Shown: positions 8,893-16,909 of the stretch, piece after piece
Numbering within the stretch: position 1 is the stretch's first letter
How the letters are laid out: the number at the start of each line of letters is the position of its first letter
Source: CAZNFR01 sp964572225
GTDB lineage: Bacteria; Bacteroidota; Bacteroidia; Bacteroidales; GCA-2748055
Length of the DNA: 64,000 bases
Direction of reading: 5' to 3'
Assembly (NCBI GenBank): GCA_964572225.1
Contig: CAZNFR010000009.1
Coordinates: forward strand, 1 to 64,000
Position numbers and translations under genes: made by a program
Notes under the pieces: generated by a model
Database searches by the model: none
What the model was told of the DNA's origin: nothing
Seen by the model: the letters and a program-made list of their open reading frames with translations, nothing else

Positions 8893-9000
8893 ACAGAAGT
8901 GGGGTGTGTAGGTTTAGTAATGTTTTTATTGTCAATGTAAAATAAATAAATTAAATTACTTAGTAAAGTTAATATTTAATGACATTCCTTAAATCAACAA

Positions 9001-9014
9001 TTGATATTAATCAC
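9001..9014. promoter_or_regulatory. Candidate Crp/Fnr-type binding site
   Basis: TTGATATTAATCAC matches the Fnr-type box TTGAT-N4-ATCAA at 9 of 10 specified bases, and has the TGA-N6-TCA core shared by Crp-family operators. It lies between divergent receiver and Crp/Fnr genes, about 110 bases upstream of the receiver start and 190 bases upstream of the regulator start. The regulator's recognition helix keeps the Glu and Arg (ESLIR) that read this core in Crp and Fnr. In AT-rich DNA such a match could be chance. Confidence 0.4.
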
Positions 9015-9154
9015 CGGAATTTAATTAACAGAGTTTAAGAAAATCTATTAACTTTCACATAATCAATAGGGTAAATTGTTGAAGTTTCTCCAACTCAAAT
9101 TATGGTAAAATAGGAATCCTTTAGGGTTAATCTGCGTATGAAGAGAAACCGGCA

Positions 9155-9185
9155 TTTGAAAAACTTCAAATATTTTATATTTTTA
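9155..9185 (+). promoter_or_regulatory. Candidate Bacteroidota-type promoter for the Crp/Fnr gene
   Basis: TTTG (9155-9158), 19 bases, then TATTTTTA (9178-9185), which fits the Bacteroidetes TTTG / TAnnTTTG promoter at 7 of 8 positions in the -7 element. The start codon follows 19 bases later, leaving a very short leader. This is assigned by pattern only. Confidence 0.4.
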
Positions 9186-9204
9186 TTGAACATAATCAGC
9201 ATCC

Positions 9205-9900
9205 ATGGGAAGCTCCTCCGAAAAAATTGCTCTTAATCAAAAACAGGTCGAAATACCCTATGAGCATCTCCTTACTGAAAAACAAAGGATGCAGCTTCAC
9301 AATAATATCAATATTGTCAGGTTTCGAAAGAAAGATGTGATTTTCAGACAAAATACCCGTACTTCTCATCTGATGTTTATTAATTACGGGTATGTCAAAA
9401 TTTACAAAGAGGGAAGAGGGGACCGCACCGTAATCCTGAAAATTGCCTCCCAGGGTGAATACATCGGACTTATGTCAGTTTTCGGGGAAAATCTCCATCA
9501 ATACTCAGCCTCCTGCATTTCTGAAGCAGAAATTTGTGATCTAGATATCATGGTGGTAAAATCAATCCTGATGGAAAACGGGAGGTTCGCATTGCATTTT
9601 TTGAAGCTGTTAAGTAGCGACGGACTTTTCATTTTCAAACGCCTTCTCAGTCAGTCGCATAAACAACTTCCCGGTCGGATCGCTGACCTTATTTTATACT
9701 TTTCCGAGGATGTTTACAAGTCGCAGAATTTCACATTTCCGCTCACGCGTAAGGAATTGGCCGAACTCGCCGGAACAACAAAAGAAAGTTTAATACGTAC
9801 ACTCACCGAATTTAAAAACGATAAGATCATTGATATTGATGGTTCCGGAATCCGGATAAACAGCATGGATATTATTCGGACATTGAGTGAACTGGGATAG
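9205..9900 (+). CDS. Crp/Fnr-family transcriptional regulator
   Basis: A 231-residue regulator. A cyclic-nucleotide-binding-type beta-roll covers about 25-140, a dimerisation helix follows, and a winged HTH covers about 165-225 (LTRKELAELAGTTKESLIRTLTEF). The N-terminal Cys cluster of iron-sulfur Fnr proteins is absent, and the cyclic-nucleotide phosphate-binding Arg motif is not evident, so the ligand is unknown; Bacteroidota members often lack both. In the recognition helix the Glu and Arg spaced four apart match those of Crp and Fnr. It is followed by a receiver gene (46 bases) and a UPF0316 gene, probably one operon. A matching operator candidate lies upstream (9001-9014), suggesting autoregulation. 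Confidence 0.92.
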   Translation: MGSSSEKIALNQKQVEIPYEHLLTEKQRMQLHNNINIVRFRKKDVIFRQNTRTSHLMFINYGYVKIYKEGRGDRTVILKIASQGEYIGLMSVFGENLHQYSASCISEAEICDLDIMVVKSILMENGRFALHFLKLLSSDGLFIFKRLLSQSHKQLPGRIADLILYFSEDVYKSQNFTFPLTRKELAELAGTTKESLIRTLTEFKNDKIIDIDGSGIRINSMDIIRTLSELG

Positions 9901-9946
9901 TTTTTTATACTATATTTGCAACTATTTTTATTTCTGAGGGACAAAA

Positions 9947-10318
9947 ATGAAGAAGTTATCTATTCTAATTGTCGACGATATATTTACCAACCGGCTGTTA
10001 CTATCCGAACTCATTAAGACCCTGGGGCATGATTCCCATCAGGCCGAGAATGGCAAGGAAGCTCTGGAAGTATTTGAAAAAGAGGACATTGATCTTATCC
10101 TCATGGATATTGAGATGCCGGTAATGAATGGAATTGAAACCTGTGAACATATTCGAAAAAATATGTCACCCGGGAAAAGTGTGGTTTCTATCGTCGCCCT
10201 TACAGCTCACAATCCGAATTTGTTTTTTGAGGATTTCAGTGATGCAGGCTTTGATGAGCTGCTTACCAAGCCCTACTCACTGGACAAGATCATAGAACTG
10301 ATCAATAACCTGACCTGA
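9947..10318 (+). CDS. Single-domain response regulator (receiver)
   Basis: A 123-residue receiver domain with acidic pair D10/D11, phosphoacceptor D54 in LMDIEMPVMNG, Thr in VALTAH and the conserved Lys in LLTKPYS. The sequence resembles the C-terminal receivers of hybrid kinases more than CheY. It is encoded 46 bases after the Crp/Fnr regulator and one base before the UPF0316 gene. It could receive phosphate from the soluble hybrid kinase at 4127-6088, which lacks an output domain; that link is inferred. Confidence 0.92.
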   Translation: MKKLSILIVDDIFTNRLLLSELIKTLGHDSHQAENGKEALEVFEKEDIDLILMDIEMPVMNGIETCEHIRKNMSPGKSVVSIVALTAHNPNLFFEDFSDAGFDELLTKPYSLDKIIELINNLT

Positions 10319-10319
10319 T

Positions 10320-10922
10320 ATGTCCATTCCGCATCTTATCCAGGATGAAAGCCTGAGGATGTACCTGATTCCCGTCCTTATTTTTTTTCTGCGCATCGCC
10401 GATGTATCCATCGGAACCATACGAATCATATACGTTTCAAGGGGAAACAAACTTATCGCTCCCATTCTAGGCTTTTTTGAAGTCTTCATATGGGCACTGG
10501 CCATCAGCAATATTATTCAGCACCTGGACAATTGGTTAAACTACATAGCCTATGCTGCCGGATTTGCCTGTGGGAATTTCATTGGGATGACCATTGAAGA
10601 AAGACTTGCAATGGGAGTTTCCCTTTTGAAGGTCATTACCAGAAAAGAGCTTACGGGTCTTGCGGAGGCACTCAATGAAAAAGGCATACCTACCACCGTT
10701 ATCGAAGCTAAAGGAAAGGAAAGTGAGGTAAATATTATTTATTCGGTGGTAAAGCGGAAGCTGGTTCCCCTTGCCGTCAGCCTTGTCAGGGAATTCAATC
10801 CTTCTGCCTTTTTTACCATTGAGGACATCAAGTATATAAGCCATGACAATTCCTTGGTGATCCCCGCTGGCAGGGAGCATCGAAGATTCTATCTTTTCCG
10901 GGGGTGGAGAAAAGGAAAATGA
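10320..10922 (+). CDS. UPF0316 / DUF2179 membrane protein
   Basis: A 200-residue protein of the UPF0316 family. Three membrane helices lie in the first half, with conserved family motifs FFLRIADVSIGTIRII and AGFACGNFIGMTIEE. A soluble DUF2179 domain (about 110-185) follows, a small alpha/beta domain that in related proteins is proposed to bind a ligand or regulate. The start codon is one base after the stop of the receiver gene, so translation is coupled. The function of the family is not established. It converges with the DUF2027/Smr gene, 2 bases between stops. Confidence 0.9.
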   Translation: MSIPHLIQDESLRMYLIPVLIFFLRIADVSIGTIRIIYVSRGNKLIAPILGFFEVFIWALAISNIIQHLDNWLNYIAYAAGFACGNFIGMTIEERLAMGVSLLKVITRKELTGLAEALNEKGIPTTVIEAKGKESEVNIIYSVVKRKLVPLAVSLVREFNPSAFFTIEDIKYISHDNSLVIPAGREHRRFYLFRGWRKGK

Positions 10923-10924
10923 CC

Positions 10925-11950
10925 TTATTTTTTTCCGGGTATAATCACCATGGTTGCTCCATAGCCGTATTCCCTGAATGAGGCATCCTGATAACGAAGA
11001 TCCGGGTATTTCCTGTCTAGGGTCTTCCTTAATATATGCTTTAATTTTCCATTGCCAATCCCATGAATGAAAACCATCCGCCGGGTATTGTGAAGGATGG
11101 CCGTGTTTAAACTGGTTTCAAACCTTCCCAGTTGGGCCTGGATGATTTCACCGGGACTCAGATCCTTGTAATCATCAAGGATGCATTCTATGTGCAGGTC
11201 CACCTCTTCGGGATCATTTTTCGCTGTGGCAGTCCGAACAGGTTGTCTTTCAAGGGTTTGCTCTTTCTGCTGAATGATTTTCTTTAGATCCCTGAGATCA
11301 GACAATTTGTCTTCAACCACATCTCCCTTCTGTCTGAAAGAGTGGAGTATGTAAATTGCAGCCTTTTGCTCGAAATACTCATTTTCCGTCAATGCAATTC
11401 CGGTTACAATGGCTGAAGGGTCCAGGATCAGTTTCCTCTGAACGGGCTGCAGGTTGCGATAAAATCCTTTGTTCCAAAAGATCAGACTGCATATCAGTCG
11501 GATGTCCCTCTCCATGTTTTCCGGAAGGATCTTCCCCAGGTATACCTTAATTCCGGGTTCCAACTCCCCTCCCGAAAGCCTCACCTCTTCACCTTCTTTC
11601 TCAATTCCTGCATTATAGTATAGGTAGTAACTCGAATTGTTGATGAGGAATGCCTGAATCTCGGCAGTGTTTTTTTTAAGCTTAATCCCGATGGCAATCT
11701 CTTCATCCATTACCAATTCCTCTTCATCCAGGGTTTCTTCTGAAGGGTCTGCGATCATCTCCGGAACTTCAGGTTTCTTTTCAACTTCCTGCGCTGCTTT
11801 TTCCATCACTATCAGTTCACTCACCAGGACCGGCATCTCAAAGTCATCCTTGGTTTTTACCATGACGGTTTTTTTATCCATCCAGGAGGTAACAGTTCCC
11901 TCACCAACCTCATTGAGAAATTTAACCTTATCTCCTATATTGATGTTCAT
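10925..11950 (-). CDS. DUF2027 and Smr-domain protein (MutS2 C-terminus-like)
   Basis: An N-terminal DUF2027 region (about 1-230) begins with a short beta-rich module (IGDKVKFLNEVGEG), an acidic Pro/Glu-rich linker and a beta-sandwich-like part. A C-terminal Smr domain covers about 255-340, with EVDLHIE and the VFIHGIGNGKLK loop. Smr domains are nucleases or nucleic-acid-binding modules best known from MutS2. The frame can be extended to 11968, but I chose the ATG at 11950 because it follows AGAGGAAGT at good spacing and begins with the conserved domain. It is divergent from queA (110 bases). Whether it cleaves DNA or RNA is unknown. Confidence 0.88.
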   Translation of the reverse strand: MNINIGDKVKFLNEVGEGTVTSWMDKKTVMVKTKDDFEMPVLVSELIVMEKAAQEVEKKPEVPEMIADPSEETLDEEELVMDEEIAIGIKLKKNTAEIQAFLINNSSYYLYYNAGIEKEGEEVRLSGGELEPGIKVYLGKILPENMERDIRLICSLIFWNKGFYRNLQPVQRKLILDPSAIVTGIALTENEYFEQKAAIYILHSFRQKGDVVEDKLSDLRDLKKIIQQKEQTLERQPVRTATAKNDPEEVDLHIECILDDYKDLSPGEIIQAQLGRFETSLNTAILHNTRRMVFIHGIGNGKLKHILRKTLDRKYPDLRYQDASFREYGYGATMVIIPGKK

Positions 11951-12060
11951 ACTTCCTCTTTTCTGCAAAATTAGGTAATTTTACCCCTTTTCCTCAGGAT
12001 TCCGCCATAAAATAAAGGAATGATCTGAGACCCCCGGAACCGGATGAAAAACTGACTCGG

Positions 12061-13275
12061 ATGAAAAAGCCCGATTATATCGATTTGTCGGAATTTTACT
12101 ATGAACTTAAGGATAGCAGGATTGCCAGATATCCACTTGAGGAAAGAGACGCGTCCCGGTTATTGTTTTTCCGGGACTCCAAAATAAAGGATTTCATATT
12201 TAAGGATATCCCTTCTTTACTTGAGAAAAAAGACCTTCTCGTTTTCAATGAAACCAGGGTCATTCATGCCCGGCTAAAATTCCGGAAACCCACCGGGGCG
12301 GAGATTGAGATCTTTTGTCTGCACCCTGCAGATCCCCCGAAGTATCAGTCAAATTTCGAAGCTAGGGGAAGTGTGGTCTGGGATTGCTTGATTGGAAACG
12401 CAAAGAAATGGTCTTCGGATGAGCTGAGGTTGGAAAACAAGGATCAGATGATACTCCGGGCCCGAAAAACCGGGATAAAAAATCAAATTCAGTTTTCATG
12501 GGAGCCATCCGGCCTTAACTTTGGTGAAGTACTGGAAGTATTCGGTAAAACCCCGATCCCTCCCTACCTGAGCAGAGAGGCGGAAAAATCGGACCGTATT
12601 CGTTATCAGACGGTTTATTCCCGGGAGGAGGGATCGGTTGCAGCCCCAACTGCCGGACTCCATTTTACCGACCGGGTTTTTCATGAACTCAGCAAAAAAG
12701 GCATATCAAGTTGTTTCCTGACCCTGCATGTGGGTGCAGGCACCTTTATCCCGGTAAAAAGCAACAATGCCGCCCATCATGAAATGCATACAGAGCATAT
12801 TACCATTACCAGGGAAAATCTGGAATGCCTGATCCAAAAGCATGATTTTATTATTCCGGTAGGGACAACCTCCTGCCGTACTCTAGAGAGTTTGTATTGG
12901 CTGGGCGTTAAGCGATTGCAGGAGGGAACCCTTTCCCATCATCTTTCCCAGTGGGAAGCCTACAGCTTATCGGGATCCTATTCACGAAACCAGGCTTTGG
13001 AGGCCCTCTGCCAGGAATTGCTTGTCAGAGATCTTGACAGGTATGAAGCCTCTACCAGCATTATGATTACCCCTGGTTACGAATTTAAAATGACGGATGC
13101 ACTTCTAACGAATTTTCACCAACCCTCCAGTACGCTGCTGATGCTGATCGCAGCTCTTACCGGTGGGGAATGGAGAAAAATTTATGATCATGCCCTGGCC
13201 AATGACTACCGGTTTTTGAGTTATGGGGATTCTTCCTTGCTGTATAGGGGAGGAGGGGGAATAAGAAATTCATGA
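12061..13275 (+). CDS. queA: S-adenosylmethionine:tRNA ribosyltransferase-isomerase
   Basis: A 404-residue QueA, which transfers and isomerises the ribosyl moiety of S-adenosylmethionine onto 7-aminomethyl-7-deazaguanine at the tRNA wobble position, giving epoxyqueuosine. Hallmarks are FNETRVIHARL near residue 65, KTPIPPYL, SVAAPTAGLHFT, LHVGAGTFIPV and TNFHQPSSTLLML near the C-terminus. Length is slightly above the usual about 350, mainly through insertions in the second half. No other queuosine gene is nearby. The last 6 bases overlap the convergent threonine aldolase gene. Confidence 0.96.
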   Translation: MKKPDYIDLSEFYYELKDSRIARYPLEERDASRLLFFRDSKIKDFIFKDIPSLLEKKDLLVFNETRVIHARLKFRKPTGAEIEIFCLHPADPPKYQSNFEARGSVVWDCLIGNAKKWSSDELRLENKDQMILRARKTGIKNQIQFSWEPSGLNFGEVLEVFGKTPIPPYLSREAEKSDRIRYQTVYSREEGSVAAPTAGLHFTDRVFHELSKKGISSCFLTLHVGAGTFIPVKSNNAAHHEMHTEHITITRENLECLIQKHDFIIPVGTTSCRTLESLYWLGVKRLQEGTLSHHLSQWEAYSLSGSYSRNQALEALCQELLVRDLDRYEASTSIMITPGYEFKMTDALLTNFHQPSSTLLMLIAALTGGEWRKIYDHALANDYRFLSYGDSSLLYRGGGGIRNS

Positions 13276-14304
13276 TGACCCCATTTTTTCCTTCAATAAT
13301 TCAGTAAATCCCAGGATATCCTCTTCTGTCGTATCGAAGGAGGTCATCCATCTTACTTCTGACTTGTCTTCATCCCAGATATAAAAGAAAAATTCTTTTT
13401 GAAGTTCAGGAATGATCCCGGCGGGAACCCTTGCAAAAACCCCGTTTGCCTCTACTTTTTGTGTGATGGTGATTCCCGGGATTTCCCTTACTTTTTCCTC
13501 AAGAAGCCTTGCCATTTGGTTTGCATGTTCCGCATTTTTTTTCCAAAGGTCATTTTCCAGAAAACCGAGAAACTGGGCTGAAATAAATCTCATTTTCGAG
13601 GCCAGTTGCATCCCCTGCTTTCTTCGGTATTTAAAATCTTCTCCGGCTGCATTGTTAAAAAAAAGGACTGCTTCCCCGTACATCATTCCATTTTTTGTTC
13701 CGCCAAAGGAAAGGATATCCACACCCGCATCAACAGTGAACTCCCGGAATGATCTGTTCAAACTCACGGCTGCATTGCTGATCCGGGCACCATCCATGTG
13801 TAACAGGAGTCCGTGTGAATGAGCATAACCAGCCAGTTTCCGGATCTCTTCGATTGTGTAAACGGTTCCCATTTCGGTCGATTGGGTTATGGAAATGACC
13901 CTGGGTTGGGCATGATGCTCAAATCCGAAGCCATGCATATGTTTTGCAGCCAAGTCAGGAGTGAGCTTTCCATCGGGAGTTTCCACAGGCAAAAGCTTAC
14001 AACCCGTGAATTTTTCAGGAGCACCACATTCATCTACATGGATGTGGGCAGTTTCTGCACAAATGATGGAATGATAAGGCTGGCTCACGGCATCCAGTCC
14101 TAAAACATTGGCGGCAGTTCCTATAAATACAAAATAAACACGGGTATCCTCTCTGAAAATTTCCCTGATCCGGATCTCTGCTTCCCGGGTATAGGGATCA
14201 TCACCATAGGCTATGGTGTGCCCCTGATTAACCTCAGCGATCCTGGCCAAAATTTCCGGAGAAACTCCGGCATTATTATCGCTGGCAAAACCTCGTTTGT
14301 TCAT
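13270..14304 (-). CDS. ltaE: Low-specificity L-threonine aldolase
   Basis: A 344-residue PLP-dependent aldolase of the beta-eliminating lyase family that cleaves L-threonine and L-allo-threonine to glycine and acetaldehyde. The PLP-binding Lys is K204 in SFGGTKNGMMYGE, the Asp that pairs with the pyridine nitrogen is in LHMDGARISNA, and the N-terminal FASDNNAGVSPEIL matches the family start. Cytosolic; length normal. It follows the C69 dipeptidase by 6 bases, so the two are probably co-transcribed and could link peptide breakdown to glycine supply. Confidence 0.94.
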   Translation of the reverse strand: MNKRGFASDNNAGVSPEILARIAEVNQGHTIAYGDDPYTREAEIRIREIFREDTRVYFVFIGTAANVLGLDAVSQPYHSIICAETAHIHVDECGAPEKFTGCKLLPVETPDGKLTPDLAAKHMHGFGFEHHAQPRVISITQSTEMGTVYTIEEIRKLAGYAHSHGLLLHMDGARISNAAVSLNRSFREFTVDAGVDILSFGGTKNGMMYGEAVLFFNNAAGEDFKYRRKQGMQLASKMRFISAQFLGFLENDLWKKNAEHANQMARLLEEKVREIPGITITQKVEANGVFARVPAGIIPELQKEFFFYIWDEDKSEVRWMTSFDTTEEDILGFTELLKEKMGSS

Positions 14305-14310
14305 TGTTTA

Positions 14311-15903
14311 TTAAAAAAGTTCATCGTATTTCGTCCACAACAGGTCTCCGGTCTCCCAGGCTTTTTCCACGGCTGTTTCTCCCCATTTCAGAGTATATTC
14401 CGTAAGGTATTTAACCAGGGCTTCACGGCCCTCCTGCTGGTAAATTTCCAGTGCTTTTTTCTCAAAACTCAGCTGAGCATTGAAAAGCTCTTTTTGCATG
14501 GGATCGAATACCTCCATCACATCATACCTCATTTCTCCCCAGCGCTGCGCTGCCAGAGTCCCCATCCTGTTAAAGGCCCACCAGGCTGATTCGGTTGTGT
14601 ACCCATTGGGTCTTCCGGGAGTTTTATAGGATTCGGGAAGGTCAGTAACGCTGCAGTAAACGGGAATATATACCGAAGACGCTACATTGTCCTGTGCAAG
14701 CCAGACAACGCCACCTACCTCATCGGGCAACCATTCCCGGCTTTGTATTATGGTAGCATACATGGTATACCACCGGGCAATGGTTCTTTCACCTCTCCAG
14801 CCCCAGCCTCCATTGATATCGAAAACCTTGTTCATATCATAGGGCATAAATGGGTTGGCTAGGGGGGAAAGAACGGTTTTTCCCTCCTCATCAGTGGTCG
14901 TAATGTTTTTCACAAAGTTGAATTCGGTTCCTTCATAATAGTCACGAAAAATCTCCACCAGCTTATATAAGCTTATCTTTTCATCGGGTTTTACGGAAAA
15001 GGGATAGTTTTCCGCATTGGGATCCAACTCGAGTGAAGGTGCCACCAGGTCCAACACTCGCCATTCCCTTCGCCTTGAAGCCAGGGATGTACGACTCTCG
15101 GGGGCATAGGCATAAGCGAATCGAAAGGGTTCCTCTCCATCCCACCAACCCTTGTCCAAAGCAACCTCATAGATATTATCACTCACCAGGAAATAGTCTT
15201 CATCATCCGGATCAATCTCAAGGATCCGGCTGGCATTGGCATTAACCGATATTTCATCATCAGGTACCCTTTGTGCAACCCAGATTGCACCGGTTTTTCC
15301 TTTACCCGGACCTACGATCTCAAGGTGCCATACTTCGTTCTTGTCAGAAATGGTCAGACATTCACCATAGTCGTTCCAGCCATATTCCGCCAGCAAACTG
15401 CCTGCCATCCCGATGGCTTCGCGCGCGGTTTTGCATCTTTCGAGCATTAGCCTGCAAAGTCGCTGACAGTCAATAAGGCCTGAGTCTGATTGTAATTCCT
15501 CCCTTCCGCCAAAGGTAGACTCTCCAATTCCCAGCTGAAACTCATTCATACAGGGATAGGCAGTGTTAATAAACTGATAGGTTTCTCTTGCCTGGGGTAT
15601 ACTTCCTATGGGTATGTGGCTGTAGGTGGGCATAGCCAGGGAATCGGAAGGGACCCGCTTGTACATGGTAGTTCGTTCATTGTTTTTATGTCTGCTGGAG
15701 GGTTGAATATCCATCCAGGAGCGGGTTCGGTGACTGTCGTCGGTGTGTGAGGTAATTACCGATCCGTCCTGGGTAGCAAGTTTTCCGGCAGTGATCGAAG
15801 TGCAACCGTCCGGGAAACCTCCCTCCCAGTCTGGTTTGTCCTGTGCATTCAACAGAAAAGGTAAAAAACACAGAAGAAAACCCGGGTTAAATCGTATTTT
15901 CAT
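14311..15903 (-). CDS. C69-family dipeptidase, exported
   Basis: A 530-residue peptidase of the C69 (PepD/U34) Ntn-hydrolase family. A signal peptide covers about 1-20 (ending LLNAQ). The catalytic Cys that becomes the N-terminal nucleophile after maturation is C34 in DGCTSITAGKLATQDGS. Family motifs follow: GESTFGG, LMLERCKTAREAI, WHLEIVG and RREWRVLDLVAPS. It probably acts in the periplasm on dipeptides. Its stop is 6 bases before the start of the threonine aldolase, so it heads a two-gene operon. Upstream lies a 101-base divergent spacer facing the methionine sulfoxide reductase gene. Confidence 0.93.
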   Translation of the reverse strand: MKIRFNPGFLLCFLPFLLNAQDKPDWEGGFPDGCTSITAGKLATQDGSVITSHTDDSHRTRSWMDIQPSSRHKNNERTTMYKRVPSDSLAMPTYSHIPIGSIPQARETYQFINTAYPCMNEFQLGIGESTFGGREELQSDSGLIDCQRLCRLMLERCKTAREAIGMAGSLLAEYGWNDYGECLTISDKNEVWHLEIVGPGKGKTGAIWVAQRVPDDEISVNANASRILEIDPDDEDYFLVSDNIYEVALDKGWWDGEEPFRFAYAYAPESRTSLASRRREWRVLDLVAPSLELDPNAENYPFSVKPDEKISLYKLVEIFRDYYEGTEFNFVKNITTTDEEGKTVLSPLANPFMPYDMNKVFDINGGWGWRGERTIARWYTMYATIIQSREWLPDEVGGVVWLAQDNVASSVYIPVYCSVTDLPESYKTPGRPNGYTTESAWWAFNRMGTLAAQRWGEMRYDVMEVFDPMQKELFNAQLSFEKKALEIYQQEGREALVKYLTEYTLKWGETAVEKAWETGDLLWTKYDELF

Positions 15904-16004
15904 AATTCAGTTTTTAAAAAGGCTAATTTAATTATTTGAGTGGGGATAAAAAATCCGGTTACCGGGTAATGTTTTCAATTTTTTACCTTTGCAGAAAAAA
16001 ATAA

Positions 16005-16466
16005 ATGGAACCAAAGAAAAAAGAAGGAAGGTACCTGAGGATCATCGATCAGCTCAGTTCCTTGTTAACGGCAACGGATGACACACTTGCACGCAAGGCA
16101 ACCATCAATGCGGTCCTTCATCATAAAATGGAATATTTCTTCTGGACAGGATTTTACCTTCTTAGGGAAGGGGAACTGACGGTCGGACCTTACCAGGGAC
16201 CCGTGGCCTGTCAGGTCCTGGCGAAAAATACCGGTGTTTGCTGGGCTGCCATCAATGAAAAGAGAAGCCTGATCGTGCCCGACGTTCATGAATTTCCGGG
16301 ACATATTGCCTGTGACTCCCGCTCCCGCTCAGAGATTGCACTTCCTCTTTTCAATACGAAAGGAGAGGTTTATGGGGTCATGGATGTGGATAGCAAGGAG
16401 CTGAATAGTTTTGATGAGAGCGATCAGAAGTACCTGGAACAGATAATCAGGTTAATAAATCCCTGA
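16005..16466 (+). CDS. msrC: GAF-domain free methionine-(R)-sulfoxide reductase
   Basis: A 153-residue single GAF domain of the fRMsr (YebR/MsrC) type, which reduces free methionine-R-sulfoxide using thioredoxin. The three functional Cys residues are visible in family positions: GPVACQV, TGVCWAA and HIACDS. The segment SEIALPLFNTKGEVYGVMDVDS is also diagnostic. Cytosolic, normal length. It precedes rnpB by about 40 bases on the same strand and may share its promoter region. Confidence 0.93.
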   Translation: MEPKKKEGRYLRIIDQLSSLLTATDDTLARKATINAVLHHKMEYFFWTGFYLLREGELTVGPYQGPVACQVLAKNTGVCWAAINEKRSLIVPDVHEFPGHIACDSRSRSEIALPLFNTKGEVYGVMDVDSKELNSFDESDQKYLEQIIRLINP

Positions 16467-16508
16467 TGGGTTGCGTTTTACCTGCATTTAAATTTGTAAC
16501 TTTGCCAC

Positions 16509-16851
16509 ACAGCAGGACGTCCTGTCGGGCCCTGGTTTAGCAGGGTCAGGAAAGTCCGGGCAGCACAGGGCACTGAACTCCCGGGAGGGAGCTATTCGTG
16601 AGGGTAGAGTAACGGAACAGAAAATAACCGTCACGGTCAACGTGATAAGGGTGAAAAGGTGAGGTAAGAGCTCACCGGCTGGTTTGGCGACATTCCAGGC
16701 CGTTCGTCTTTCAGGTTGCAAGGCCAAATATACCGGTGGTTGAGGACGGCCCGTCCGAAGTGATTTGCTACGCCGGGGGGTAGGCCGCTCAGATAAATGA
16801 CAGGAGGTTCACCTTCGGTGGATCACAGAACCCGGCTTATAGTCAGGCTGT
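16509..16851 (+). ncRNA. rnpB: RNase P RNA (bacterial type A)
   Basis: The catalytic RNA of RNase P, which matures tRNA 5' ends. The universally conserved GGAAAGTCCGGG is at 16549-16560, and the 3' signature ACAGAACCCGGCTTATAG lies near 16825-16842. The terminal P1 helix can form between ACAGC (16509-16513) and GCTGT (16847-16851). An internal AGGGTGAAAAGGTGAGGTAAGAGCTCACC stretch matches the conserved P10-P12 region. An intrinsic terminator follows at once. The exact ends are estimated from P1 pairing. Confidence 0.95.
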
Positions 16852-16858
16852 ACAAAAC

Positions 16859-16891
16859 AAAAAGGGCCTTTCTGACGAAGGGCCCTTTTCC
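16859..16891 (+). terminator. Intrinsic terminator of rnpB
   Basis: AAAAGGGCC pairs with GGCCCTTTT, extended inward by TTTC/GAAG around a TGAC loop, giving about 13 base pairs with a T-rich 3' side. It lies 8 bases after the predicted end of rnpB. The stem's A-run means it could also act on the minus-strand gene that ends at 16910. Confidence 0.85.
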
Positions 16892-16909
16892 ATGACCGGC
16901 ATCCGTATT

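Larger units (their letters stand above)
8893..9204. other. AT-rich divergent intergenic region between receiver and Crp/Fnr genes
   Basis: A 312-base spacer without a credible coding frame, clearly more AT-rich than its surroundings. It contains a candidate Crp/Fnr operator (9001-9014), an adjoining short inverted repeat (8993-9005, ATCAA-CAA-TTGAT) and a candidate Bacteroidota-type promoter for the plus-strand gene (9155-9185). I see no hairpin terminator or structured RNA. Confidence 0.6.
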
